A stretch of 64,000 bases of DNA, from contig JAMPIV010014129.1 of assembly GCA_024509875.1 (NCBI GenBank), positions 381,001-445,000 of the forward strand, in the 5' to 3' direction. The DNA is from Oreohelix idahoensis. Taxonomy: Eukaryota > Mollusca > Gastropoda > Stylommatophora > Oreohelicidae. This document shows, in pieces, positions 33,055 through 47,790 of the stretch. A program made the translations under genes and the position numbers. Positions within the stretch are counted from its first letter, which is position 1; every line of letters begins with the position of its first letter. The notes beneath the pieces are model-generated. The model ran no database searches and was not told where the DNA came from. It saw only the letters and a list, made by a program, of their open reading frames with translations.

Positions 33055-33145
33055 ACATACTACCAGACCTAAGGGTCTGTTATATTTGGACATGCGCCCT
33101 AATATAACCGACTAGGTTGAACGGGACGCGCCTCGCCAAAACACA
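33055..33145 (+). repeat. R95 short interspersed repeat, copy
   Basis: ACCAGACCTAAGGGTCTGTT, then TTTGGACATGCGCCCT, AATATAACCGAC and GCGCCTCGCCAAAAC. It begins with a small palindrome GACCTAAGGGTC. Confidence 0.7.
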
Positions 33146-33289
33146 CACAGATGCACACACACATGTATATATGTATACATGTATGCTTTAAGTACGTGCA
33201 AATTTATATATATATAAAGTATATATATTTATAAAGTACCTCATTTGGACTATTTATTTAATTGTTTCAATTTCAAATATTATTATGTT

Positions 33290-33590
33290 TGTTGCTCATA
33301 TCAGAAAGTGTGATAGTTATTCTTCACATGAAAGCGTGTGATATTGGTTGCTTTTCACACAAAAAAGTGTGTTGTTTGCTGTTTCTACCGTCAAGTGGTG
33401 TCATATGTGTTATTCCTAACATCAAATAGTGTGATAATTATGTTCTTTGCGTAAAATATTGTGGTGTTTGTTTCCCACCAAATCTAAGATTGTGATATTT
33501 TGTTGTTCCTGATTTCAATTATTATAATAAGTATATTCTTTACATAAAACATTGTGTTTGTCTCCAAATCAGTGATTGTGATGAAATCAT
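33290..33590 (+). repeat. degenerate tandem repeat, period about 50 bp
   Basis: Recurring GTGTGATA/TTGTGATA words alternating with TTCTTTnC-A-T-AAA and ATTCCTnA-TCAAAT blocks, six or so poorly conserved units. This looks like an old minisatellite. Confidence 0.5.
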
Positions 33591-35329
33591 GTAGCAAGGC
33601 TTTCATACAGTACAACGGTTTTTACGCATCAACCACTTGCAAACTGGCAATGCTACATTTGACAGTGTATTCCAAACTGTCTGCAAAACTAGCTATTTTT
33701 CGCTGGAACGTGCATTTCAAGGTATTCCCAGCTGAGCCAAAACATTCACATATTCTCACAAAATTGATACACACACTACACACGACAGATTTGGGTCACA
33801 ATTTGCTGACGGAAGCTGGAAAGAACGGAGAATTAAACGCATGGAACAATGGCTCTGAAACCATAGGAAGTCATGCGGCATACAGTACCCGGACATTCTT
33901 TGGGGTCTTCATTCACACGTGACAGATTCAATTGTTGGACCCACACGGCGAAGGAACGAACTTTTGCTGGAATTGTAGTTATTTCTTTCTCACAACATTC
34001 TGCGTTAACTCTCGTGACATTGGGGAAAATAGACGACCAGATGTCGTGTAGTATTTCTTCCTTTCAGCTCTGTGATTTACCTAAACTTAGCTTTTTAGGT
34101 ATGGTCATTGAGGAATTATCAATACAATTGCTACAGCGTACTTTAAACTGTATGATTTCTTTGTCTCATGCTCCTACTTAACATTTTCACCCTTAATCTT
34201 CTTCAGCTTTTCTTCTTTGACTTATTATACGCATCTTTTATGTTCCCTGTTCAGTATTTTTCATCATCAGCATCATCTTCTTCTTTCCTCTCTTTGTTTA
34301 ACTATCATTATATTCATCTTCTTTCTCCATTCTCCTCATTCTTGAGCTTTTTTTTTTCGTCAGTGTTCAGAACTTTTAATGCTATCCCTTCCACGAAAAC
34401 GATCTGTTAGAATTTTTATTTATTTTTTATAGCCTCTTCAGATAACAACAGTTCACAAATATATGCTCCATCCCGCCCATACATCTTACCAGTTTACAAC
34501 GTCCATCTTTTTTTTTAATGAGGGTTTATTTACTATCTATACATCTTAAGCCAATTTAAAATTCAGAGCTGTTCCATGTGGATATGTTCCACGTAAAACA
34601 AAAAGAAAAGAAACAGTATCGAATCACTCAAAAAGCTGCAACTCTCCAACAAAGCCAGGCTGACTAATGCATTTTTATAAAACTACGTCTCTTTGTATCA
34701 ACGAACTACTTTTTTTTAAGAACAGAAGGACTATAATAATATATTTACATTAATTACTACAGCTCAAGCGTAGTTTCGACCTGTGCACAAACAGCAAAGT
34801 ATACTCCGGAGCTTACCTTTGGAACAGCCTTCCATAATCACCACAACCTTTCATCTCCCTAAGGGGCATAGGCCTTCAAAAAATGCATGACAGGCCATAC
34901 TGTACTGTGCCATCCGTTCGAGCTTTGTCCGTGAAATCTTTTTATCTCAGATGCCCGTTTTCAAGTCCGTTTTCCGTGAGTTTTGGTATCTTCCTTTCCC
35001 TGACTTACCCTCGGATTTCTGGAAGAAGGACTGGCGTATAGTGACGTCAGCAGGTTTCCCCAATGTGTATGCTATCCAACGTCATCGTCATCTTCATCAT
35101 AACAAATATTTTTTTTTTAAATATTCTATTAAATAGGGGAGGGGGTACTAGCATGTTTAATAAACGTCAAGGGGCTACGGAGATTGAACAGGGTTTGAAA
35201 TCCCCGGGCTAGAAGAACTGGAGCTTCCGATCATTGTCTGTGTACCCAAAAGAGCGAAGAAATACGCTCGTAAACTATCTAACTGCTCACGCTTTCACAA
35301 AAGTAATAATATTTATTATACTAGATGAG
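33591..35329. other. unassigned sequence with fragments of old repeats
   Basis: No credible gene. 34855-34900 (AAGGGGCATAGGCCTTCAA) recurs at 52988 and 63278 as a decayed repeat. 35165-35212 (AGGGGCTACGG..., CAGGGTTTGAAATCCCCGGG) looks like a hAT-type end without a partner. Confidence 0.35.
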
Positions 35330-35420
35330 AAGCAGACCTTACGGTCTTTTATATTTTAGACATTCGACCTAATCTAACCGACGAACTTTGTGTCTAGCTT
35401 GAATTGCGAGCTCCTCAAAC
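35330..35420 (+). repeat. R95 short interspersed repeat, diverged copy
   Basis: GACCTTACGGTCTTTTATAT, CATTCGACCTAATCTAACCGACG and TTTGTGTCTAG keep the family order with several substitutions. Confidence 0.6.
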
Positions 35421-36222
<802 letters not shown>

Positions 36223-36436
36223 CCAGAAGCCAAACCAAAGCGTCTAAACTGTAACAGCAAATGAAATAGTAAAGCTACATGCGAACTAGGTGCTATTTAA
36301 GATAGTTAAGTGAAGAAAGTCTGGGTGTGTCGAAAATGAATAGTTTTGTCGTTTGGCATAAACTAAGCACTTAATTCTGTAGAATGGTTTTATTTCCTTA
36401 CTATGTTAAGTGGTTTAGTTTTCAATAATTGATACT

Positions 36437-36530
36437 ATGTCTCTTCTTGTTACTTCAACCACCTTCCTCAGATCCAAACCTCAGAAATAAGGTATCTGAG
36501 GAAGGTGATTGAAGTAACAAGAAGAGACAT
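36437..36530. repeat. 37-bp foldback at a LINE 5' truncation point
   Basis: Arms 36437-36473 and 36494-36530 are inverted copies matching at 36 of 37 positions, with a 20-bp loop. The right arm is LINE sequence that continues into the LINE coding tail. Confidence 0.9.
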
Positions 36531-36858
36531 GGTCCGCAACCAGACGATACGTCAAGGCCTAAGATCCCACTCCCTGCAGACCCAAGCAGAACAGTCCCAA
36601 CTAAGATGGTTTGGCCATGTCTGCAGAATGGGAGAAGATCGGCTACCACGACAAGCATGGGAAACTAAGAGCCAGGGATCCAGACCTCCAGGACGACTCA
36701 AAGTCCGCTGGGAGGACAACATTAGACAATCTTTGAAGAACCGAGGACTAGAATGGAACCAGGCCAGGAGAAAGACAGCCGACCGGATAGTCTGACGCTC
36801 TCTCTCTCCCAAACCTCTACACCTCACGGTGGAAGGGGAACGACTAAGTAAGTAAGAT
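36494..36858 (+). mobile_element. 5'-truncated LINE with coding tail
   Basis: The frame 36505-36795 encodes IRQGLRSHSLQTQ, LRWFGHVCRMGEDRLPRQAW, PPGRLKVRWEDNI and RTAD-like ends, the C-terminal segment found in many non-LTR retrotransposons. It ends in an (AAGT)n tail near 36846-36857. The second copy at 61118-61350 has the same tail. The clade is not resolved. Confidence 0.8.
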
Positions 36859-36861
36859 ACT

Positions 36862-37184
36862 ATTACCTCATCATTAGACGTGCAAGGTCACAACAAATAA
36901 TAGCTACAATAAGTATGTCACGTTTTCACTCAAGTGTACTTTCTACACCAACGGTAGGCAACCCAGGAGCTGGTGTACACTACTCTCTAATGATCTACCT
37001 TGATACAAAATCATGTCTGTTTTCCGTATATTTGGAATTAGAATAAGTACAGCTTATATGTAAACGTAAAAAGTATGGAGAAGGAAACTAGAAAAAAAAT
37101 GAAATGGATTAAAACAAAAAGACACGAAAATACCTTGAACAAATAGCACACTACAGGCAAGGTTGAAGTCAATTAATGTGAAGG
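36862..37184. other. unassigned sequence
   Basis: AT-rich and without repeat or coding signal. It ends in the target duplication CCCGT of element 2. Confidence 0.35.
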
Positions 37185-37189
37185 CCCGT

Positions 37190-38749
37190 TGTTACGTGCA
37201 CTCTTTGATATCCTGCAATATAATACATTTGTATGCTTGTTATGTTCGCAAATATTTTGTAAACAAAATAGAAACTTTTTTGCTTAAGGAAAAGTCAATA
37301 TTGAGTTACTTCCCCTTGAAAGGAGTCTCAGATCGAACTCCGCGGACGAATCCAGTTTTACTGCGATTTATTCTTTGTTTGGGTAGAAATAGATTGTTCT
37401 TGCTTCAGTATATCTATGACCTGAATTTATGTGTAGTGTTTGTCTAGGTAGGACGAGTCTGTCTTATATCTGTATATCTTTACATATCTAAGTCGAACTA
37501 TATGTTCTTTGTCGCTAGAAAGGTCAAAGGCTGTTCAGCGGATGTGTGGCTAGAGAGGTGTGTTTTGGCTTCGCCCTGATGATGGGGGGCTGTCGTGTTT
37601 TCTGTATCGGCTTGTCGCCGGAAAAAGTGATCGATATATGTGTAGGGGAAAGTGATAGTCGTCTAGACCTATCGTGTATGCTTTACCCCAGTGTTTATTC
37701 TTATTGCCAAGGAATGGCAGAATCATATTTCTGATACCAAGGTAACAAAAGCACTTCTTATGAACTCTCTTACGAAGCCATCGTTTTCGATAAGCAGACG
37801 CACGATTTGTACGTCTGAGGGAATATTTAACTAGATGAAGATGTCATTCATTTCTAGCAGCACCATATTGTATGTTGAAGTCCATTGCATCATGATAGAA
37901 TCTACAGAGCAATGAGAACATTTAATGTAGGATTAACTTTGATACAGATTCCAGTTTGTATCCTAAAGTGAGTGACAGCTCACGACAGCAGCCATCTTGT
38001 ATCCAAATATTTTGTGACTTTCAAGAAGAGAAAAGGGATGCCCCGTACTATCGCTTGATGAGTCCAGAGATCACTGCTACAGATGAGAACCCATTACTAG
38101 CGGTTCAATATGATTACATGAAAAATATGTGCTGAACATTATTTAAAGGAATCTTCGCTAGACGAGGTTAGGTCTAGAAGCCATCTTGAATATTGTTTAT
38201 AGACTGACGTGCTTTGTCAGTAAACTCAGATGATATATATATGGACAATACTGAGTGCTTGTCTACTGACATTCCATTGTGCTATTATGCAACGAGTGCC
38301 CATGTATCATTGCAAGACCATTTATCAATTGTACCATGATGTATTATGCCAACCTGTGATTTGTCACTGTATCCGTGCTGTCGAATGTGTACGTCCAATT
38401 AAACTGTAACAAAAAGTACACAGCAGTTGGCGTCGATGACTTCCAGCCATACATGAGTGAGAAAAAGAACATTTATCAACTCTTCGAACTCTTTCATCAT
38501 TCGCGTATTATACTCTCACTCTATGTCTACACACCACTGCGTAGGTCGAGTTGATATTCCTATTCCTAACAACCACTCTGACGAGCAACGCTGGGGCCAA
38601 CAACAAGTCTTTAACATTGGAGCTTCCACAGACCACCATACCTCTTAACACTGTGGTCCTGTAAATAGTTGATGTCAGTGTGAACAGGGAACAATACAAC
38701 TTCATATCTATACACCATTCAACAGTATATATAGAAACAGCATTTAACA
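37190..38749 (+). repeat. 5' LTR of element 2
   Basis: TGTTACGTGC...TTTAACA, with inverted TGTTA/TAACA ends. After one base the internal region begins TGGTGGACCAGC, the candidate primer-binding site. The reading frames inside (for example 37546-37734) recur in the 3' LTR only because the LTRs are copies. Confidence 0.95.
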
Positions 38750-39938
38750 CTGGTGGACCAGCTTTCTGGGTTTGACCTCGCAGAAGTTGAGAAGTCAACA
38801 GACTACCGATACCAGACCGTTTCCTGTGGCTGATACGACACACTTGCAGTATTAGTTTGCTCTTTATCAACACTTTGTCACGTGACCTATCAAGTGAATG
38901 CAGTATCTAGGTCAGCGTTGTTGACATTTTTACGCTTAGACATTACAGAGTTTCACAGTACAGAGATGATACTTTGAAGGCCATAAACTGTTCTATTGTT
39001 GCAGTATTGTTGAACATAAGTGCATAAATTTCATCGTTGGACCTTCTGATACTAATATTGTTGAACATTGTAATAGATTAAATCAAAAATTTAGTATTGA
39101 TTAAAGTGGCAGTTTACTTTGTTTATTCAGAAACAGTGCCATTATATTTATGAACTGAAACTCTTTCCAACACATTTCATTATTTAATGTATAACTGAGC
39201 ATCCTATCTGCAACACAGTGCTTTATATATTACACACGTGATATATGCATTTATGATTATATGTTATATGTTATTTATTTGTATAGTATATTAGTTTATA
39301 TGTCAGCGGGTTGTGTTTAGGTTGGGCGGTGTCCTCACAACAGAATATCCCACGTCATAGAGGGTCCGTTGTGGGAGTTTTCTTTAGGTGCAATTTCCTT
39401 AATTGGAAATTTGCTTGCAACAACTAGTTGCTATTTGTGTTAGCTGTGACGACCTGTACCCATCATTATTTTTGTAATATTTTTCTGTTCTTTAGTTTTG
39501 TTCGATTTGTTTGTATTTGTAGGTCTCCCCTTTCCTGTTATTTAGTTGTATACACAATTTATATTTATATACACTGTGACGTCATTTGTGTTGTTATTCC
39601 TTGCAGATTCGGTGATTATTTTCATTGATTTCCTTGTTTGATTTAGTTGATTTCTGCAAATGTTTTCATATTGTCAGTCTTATTTGTGCTTTATGTATGC
39701 TGTTGGTTGACATATGTGTTATATAGGGATATTTCATAAGACACTATTGCTTGTGCACTGCACTTGGATTATGGTATAAAACAGTACTTTATTATTATTA
39801 CTGGTATACAAGAAATTATACAAGACCTTATTAAGGCTTGTGACCCACTGAGATTGAGATAGTGTACTGATTAATCAAGTCATTAAGAACTTGTGGTATT
39901 ATTATTGTTTCAGGTAATTAGTATTATTGTTAGACATC
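38750..39938 (+). other. leader of element 2
   Basis: 1.19 kb between the 5' LTR and the gag ATG. It begins C then TGGTGGACCAGCTTTCTGG; no tRNA match is known to me. AT-rich and without a supported frame. The end, TTAGACATCATGTCT around the ATG, is shared with element 1. Confidence 0.6.
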
Positions 39939-41621
<1,683 letters not shown>

Positions 41622-43827
41622 GCTGCGGCCATCCTCTTCCTGCTCTTCCTGCATCAGTCGCGCATGATGGAAGAGGTTCTCTTGTCTTACATAAGGGTTT
41701 AGTAAATAACAATCCAGTCTCCGTGCTATTTGATTCTGGATGCACCACAATTGGTGTTAGGCAGTCACTCGTAGATCCTTCCCGTGCCACTGGACAAGTA
41801 GTCAAATGTGTAACATTTGGCGGCACATTAGAGAAATACTCTACTGCTATCATTAGGATTGCTACTCCTTTCTTTACAGGAGATGTACACGCATGTCTTC
41901 TTCCGAATCCGATCGCTGACCTCATCATCGGTCGCATTCATGGAGTCAAAGAATGCACTTCGCAACAAATTTCCGCTTGGGAAAAGCAAAACATGCAGAT
42001 TGCTAACGCTGTAGTCACTAGAGCTCAAGCTCTTAATATGCCTCAAACTTCATCTACTGAAGATAATGAAGAGCATAACCAAGATGATCCCTTGGTAATT
42101 TCTCGTGACTCGTTTATAAAACAGCAAGAAGATGATCCCACTCTGAAGAAATTCTTCATTCTTGCAACTAAAGGTGATCCGAATAAAGACACAAGTCGTA
42201 AATCTTGGATTACAAAGAAGAATGGCGTACTTGTACGTATGGTTCAAGACTCCATTACGTCAAGTCATTCTCAAATCCTGGTTCCCAAGAATTTGAGAGT
42301 TAAAATTTTGCAGCACGCTCACGACTCTCAGTGTGCTGGACACATGGGTTTTTCCCGTACTAAGTCAAGAGTTCTTGCGGCTTTCTTTTGGCCATTGGTA
42401 AACAAGGACATACGGATTTATTGTCGATCTTGTAAAGTATGTCAGGAAGTTAAATCCAAAGGTCCACGCCATGCTGCACCCATTCAGGCGGCAGACATTC
42501 CTATTCGGCCGTTTCAAAAAATGGCCATAGACATTATTGGTCCATTTAAGATCAAGTCTGCCAGAGGACATCAGTTTATTTTGACGTGTGTTGATATGTG
42601 CACACGTTGGCCAGAGGCTATTCCTCTGAAGAGCATTACTACTGCTGATATTGCAGATGCTCTTTGGCTTATATTCTCTCGTCTGGGTTTCCCCGGAGAG
42701 ATATTATCAGACCATGGCACCCAACTAATATCAGATACCATGTCTCAAGTAATGTCTACTCTGCAGATAGATAGATCTTTAAGTAGTATCTACCATCCTA
42801 TGTCTAACGGGATGGTCGAACGCCTTAATAGAACACTTAAAAACTTACTAGGGAAGATAACTGAGGATCATCCTCAAGACTGGGACAGAGTTTTACCTGC
42901 GGCCCTCTTCGCTTACAGAGAGGTCCCCAATGAACATACAGGATTTTTTCCCTTTGAACTTGTCTTTGGCGCGCGACCGCGCGGCCCTATGTCGTTGCTT
43001 CATGATCTCATAACAGCTGACAATATTGACGATGACACAAAGTCATCCTACGAATATGTCATCGCGTTGAGACAAAAGATTATCGAAGCATGCAAATTAG
43101 CAACTTCTTCTTCTGAATTTGCGAAACAGAAGGCGAGGCAATTTGCCAATAAGAAGAGATGCTTACGACAACTTTGTCCTGGGGACAAAGCATTTGTACT
43201 ACTACCTTGTAGGGAAAACAGACTACTTATTTCTTGGAAAGGTCCGTACGATATAATATCGAAAATTTCCGATGTCGACTATATTGTCGATATTGATGGG
43301 AAGCATAAAACCTTCCACATCAATATGCTTACTGAATTCCATGAACGTCCGGATTATTTACAACCCATTTTCCAAGCAACGGACGATTCTCCAGTACAAC
43401 ATGGTCATTACTCATCACTGTCCGTGATACAGGATGAGGAAACGAGTTTTTCAGATGTAAATCTCCCTCTTCCAATGATCCCACTTCATTCTAGTGAATC
43501 ATGGAAGAACGTTACTGTCTCTCCTGATTTGTCTCTAGGAGAACAGCGACAAGTTTCAACTATGTTGCAAACATTTCAAGATGTACTCACTGACATCCCT
43601 GGACAAACTCATGTCATTGAACATGACATTGTTCTAACTGACCATACTCCTATTAGGGTTAGACCTTATCCTATCCCTATACATTTTCAAGCACAGGTCG
43701 AGAAAGAGTTGGATGAGATGATAGATTTGAAAATAATCGAAACATCCACCTCTGCATATTCTTCGCCGATGGTTATTGTTCGAAAAAAAAAGACAATAAC
43801 ATACGTCTTTGCGTTGACTATCGCAAA

Positions 43828-44916
43828 TTGAATCAAGTAACGAAGTTCGATGCTGAACCTATGCCTTTACTGGAAGAGCTACTTACTCGACTTTCCAAAT
43901 CTCATTTTTTCACTAAACTTGATTTGTCTAAAGGATATTGGCAAGTTCCTTTATCTGAACGCGCCAAACCTCTCACGGCTTTTTCAACACCTAGAGGTTT
44001 GTTCCAATGGAATTTTATGCCTTTCGGTCTTATGAACGCACCAGCTACATTTGTACGCATGATGCGCCGAATCCTATCTTATCGGTCAGATGTCATTGCA
44101 TATCTAGACGACATCTGTCTTTTCAGCGATACTTGGGAAGATCACTATTCAGGGTTAGATGAATTGCTGTCTACTTTGCGCGAGCACAACCTGACAGCGA
44201 AACCCTCTAAAGCCTATATTGGTTTTAGCGAAATTTCTTTCCTAGGCCACCGAGTTGGTCATGGTTTCCTAAAGACAGAGGACCATAATACTAGTAAGAT
44301 ACTTAACATCTCTATCCCTAAGACTAAAAAACAGGTGAGAAGTCTGTTAGGTCTTATTCAATTTTATGGCAGATTCATTCAGAATCTATCCTCTATCATG
44401 GCACCTCTTTCTACACTTCTAAAGAAAGGTTCGCCTAATATGGTCCACTGGTCCCAGGAATGCCAATCCTCTTTGGATAAGATTAAAACATTGTTTTCAA
44501 CACCACCTATTTTAGTGTTACCTACTAAAGATAAGACATTTGTTCTTCGTAGTGATGCTTCATCCACTGGGATTGGAGCGGCACTAATGCAAGAGTACTC
44601 TGGAACTCTGCATCCTGTAATGTATATTTCCAGAAAACTTAATGCGGCAGAAAGGAATTATTCGGTTTTAGACCGTGAGCTATTAGCTATGGTTTGGTCA
44701 ATTCTCAAACTACAAAGATTCCTTCTAGGCGCACATTTCATAGTAGAAACCGACCAAAAAGCTCTTACTGCTATACAGAGTAAGAATTTGAAGAGCTCGA
44801 GGTCTACTCGATATGCAATTGCTCTTCAACCTTTTCATTTCTCTGTGCGAGCTATTCGTGGATCAGATAATGTGATGGCAGACATTCTGTCAAGATGCCC
44901 ACATGATTCCACATAA
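43828..44916 (+). CDS. pol: reverse transcriptase-RNase H of element 2
   Basis: 362 residues continuing the RT begun in the upstream frame. The Met is not a real start. RT motifs: TKLDLSKGYWQVPL, STPRGLFQWNFMPFGLMNAP, catalytic YLDD at 44101-44112, FLGHRVGHG and LLGLIQFYGRFIQN. RNase H: LRSDASSTGIGAAL, YISRKLNAAERNYSVLDREL and VETDQKAL, with the catalytic Asp-Glu-Asp visible. It ends IRGSDNVMADILSRCP, directly after RNase H, with no integrase downstream. The 479 bp to the 3' LTR are non-coding and end in a purine-rich GGGAGGTGTGGTAAGA. Confidence 0.93.
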   Translation: MNQVTKFDAEPMPLLEELLTRLSKSHFFTKLDLSKGYWQVPLSERAKPLTAFSTPRGLFQWNFMPFGLMNAPATFVRMMRRILSYRSDVIAYLDDICLFSDTWEDHYSGLDELLSTLREHNLTAKPSKAYIGFSEISFLGHRVGHGFLKTEDHNTSKILNISIPKTKKQVRSLLGLIQFYGRFIQNLSSIMAPLSTLLKKGSPNMVHWSQECQSSLDKIKTLFSTPPILVLPTKDKTFVLRSDASSTGIGAALMQEYSGTLHPVMYISRKLNAAERNYSVLDRELLAMVWSILKLQRFLLGAHFIVETDQKALTAIQSKNLKSSRSTRYAIALQPFHFSVRAIRGSDNVMADILSRCPHDST

Positions 44917-45395
44917 CTATTAGGTCTTAGACTTCTTGATATGTCTAGGTCTATAATAGTTCCTTTCTATATCAAGATAGATACACATTTGTAATTTAAT
45001 AATATAATGATTGTATCACTACTTAGCGGTTCATTGATGTTTATTCACCGCTGTGCTTTGATGATTTTTCTTCATAAATCATAAATTTAAGATATCTAAT
45101 ACGAAATTATGGTATGAAATTTTTTAGGCATTGTGTAATTGCCAGAATTGTATTATACTTTGATGACACCTTCCTGGAAACATTTATTCGTAGAGAAACA
45201 ATTTCTCTCAGATTATGAGATATATTCTCACCAGTCGCTTCATAAGTCGACTTAGCCTCATATTAGGCGTTATAATTATTCCTGATATTTTCATCTGCGC
45301 ATTACCCATGCGTTGTGAGCCTATTGTACGTTGCTCCTAGATGTATTTCAAAAAAAAAAAATTTCCTTTTTTTTCCCCGGGAGGTGTGGTAAGAC
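44917..45395 (+). other. 3' non-coding region and polypurine-like tract of element 2
   Basis: AT-rich. It ends with A11, TTTCC-T8 and CCCCGGGAGGTGTGGTAAGAC just before the LTR start TGTTACG. The GGGAGGTGTGGTAAGA segment (45379-45394) is the likely plus-strand primer. Confidence 0.6.
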
Positions 45396-46953
45396 TGTTA
45401 CGTGCACTCTTTGATATCCTGCAATATAATACATTTGTATGCTTGTTATGTTCGCAAATATTTTGTAAACAAAATAGAAACTTTTTTGCTTAAGGAAAAG
45501 TCAATATTGAGTTACTTCCCTTGAAAGGAGTCTCAGATCGAACTCCGCGGACGAATCCAGTTTTACTGCGATTTATTCTTTGTTTGGGTAGAAATAGATT
45601 GTTCTTGCTTCAGTATATCTATGGCCTGAATTTATGTGTAGTGTTTGTCTAGGTAGGACGAGTCTGTCTTATATCTGTATATCTTTACATATCTAAGTCG
45701 AACTATATGTTCTTTGTCGCTAGAAAGGTCAAAGGCTGTTCAGCGGATGTGTGGCTAGAGAGGTGTGTTTTGGCTTCGCCCTGATGATGGGGGGCTGTCG
45801 TGTTTTCTGTATCGGCTTGTCGCCGGAAAAAGTGATCGATATATGTGTAGGGGAAAGTGATAGTCGTCTAGACCTATCGTGTATGCTTTACCCCAGTGTT
45901 TATTCTTATTGCCAAGGAATGGCAGAATCATATTTCTGATACCAAGGTAACAAAAGCACTTCTTATGAACTCTCTTACGAAGCCATCGTTTTCGATAAGC
46001 AGACGCACGATTTGTACGTCTGAGGGAATATTTAACTAGATGAAGATGTCATTCATTTCTAGCAGCACCATATTGTATGTTGAAGTCCATTGCATCATGA
46101 TAGAATCTACAGAGCAATGAGAACATTTAATGTAGGATTAACTTTGATACAGATTCCAGTTTGTATCCTAAAGTGAGTGACAGCTCACGACAGCAGCCAT
46201 CTTGTATCCAAATATTTTGTGACTTTCAAGAAGAGAAAAGGGATGCCCCGTACTATCGCTTGATGAGTCCAGAGATCACTGCTACAGATGAGAACCCATT
46301 ACTAGCGGTTCAATATGATTACATGAAAAATATGTGCTGAACATTATTTAAAGGAATCTTCGCTAGACGAGGTTAGGTCTAGAAGCCATCTTGAATATTG
46401 TTTATAGACTGACGTGCTTTGTCAGTAAACTCAGATGATATATATATGGGCAATACTGAGTGCTTGTCTACTGACATTCCATTGTGCTATTATGCAACGA
46501 GTGCCCATGTATCATTGCAAGACCATTTATCAATTGTACCATGATGTATTATGCCAACCTGTGATTTGTCACTGTATCCGTGCTGTCGAATGTGTACGTC
46601 CAATTAAACTGTAACAAAAGTACACAGCAGTTGGCGTCGATGACTTCCAGCCATACATGAGTGAGAAAAAGAACATTTATCAACTCTTCGAACTCTTTCA
46701 TCATTCGCGTATTATACTCTCACTCTATGTCTACACACCACTGCGTAGGTCGAGTTGATATTCCTATTCCTAACAACCACTCTGACGAGCAACGCTGGGG
46801 CCAACAACAAGTCTTTAACATTGGAGCTTCCACAGACCACCATACCTCTTAACACTGTGGTCCTGTAAATAGTTGATGTCAGTGTGAACAGGGAACAATA
46901 CAACTTCATATCTATACACCATTCAACCGTATATATAGAAACAGCATTTAACA
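45396..46953 (+). repeat. 3' LTR of element 2
   Basis: 1,558 bp, near-identical to the 5' copy, ends TTTAACA and is followed by target duplication CCCGT. Confidence 0.95.
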
Positions 46954-46958
46954 CCCGT

Positions 46959-47785
46959 GCTTCGCAGAAAAATGACGGTAATGATTGAATGAATTAGTAA
47001 CTTATTTTTATACTCACTTCTTAATTCTCCTTTTTCTTCGTTTTCTCTCATATAACCACATATACCTCTTTTATAAAGTTGGCAGCCCATAACAGTAAAT
47101 AAAGAACGAACGAACGAATTTTATTTTCAAAGGGTTAAGAATTGGGCGCGCAGGCCCGTCTAACATTCTGCCCTTCCATTCTCACTTATCTTGCATACTA
47201 AACCCTTTCATTCCCACATGTTACTTTAAGCATTAAATTAAATGCATAAAACATTATAAAGGTTATATAACAGCATACAATGACATTACCCAATCATAAT
47301 CAAAATAAAGTATTTGTTTAAGCAAACAAGAACGTAATGAAAAAATACAAAAACAAAATAAAAACCAAACAAACAAATCCAAACCATCAATACGGTAAAT
47401 CAGACAATAATTCGAGTATGATCACATTGGGGTAGTATAGAATCGGAACTCCTGAAATATTTGAACAGTCTGCTATTGAGTGAGTAGGAACTCCATGTTT
47501 TTCTTTGCTCTCCCTAACTCAAGAGCAGAATCAGATAGAACGAACCTACGAACTTTATCTTCAAATGGCTTAGAATTGTGCACGTAGGCCTGTCTAACAT
47601 TCTGCCCAACCTTTCACTCGTCTTCCTTACTGAATTCATTTATCCTACACGTGCATTTTCAATATTATTATTTTTTTTAAATAAACTAAAAATAAACAAA
47701 ATCAATGCAATAATACAAAGTAAAATCCCAACATTGTAAAAGTATAACAGTTACACACATTTACAGGACTTTATCATAATCATTA
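46959..47785. repeat. cluster of decayed repeat fragments
   Basis: Two related segments, about 47105-47180 and 47540-47610, share CGAA(C)GAA, TTTATnTTCAAAnGG, TTAGAATTG, and AGGCC(C/T)GTCTAACATTCTGCCC. An (AACG)n stretch at 47107-47119 looks like the reverse-strand tail of a LINE. 47495-47530 resembles part of SINE-1. No gene. Confidence 0.5.
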
Positions 47786-47790
47786 ATGAA

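Noticed and set aside
37546..37734. LTR frames of element 2 repeated at 45751-45939 (also 38457-38648 and 46661-46852)
   Set aside because: They recur because the LTRs are copies; composition shows no coding signal.
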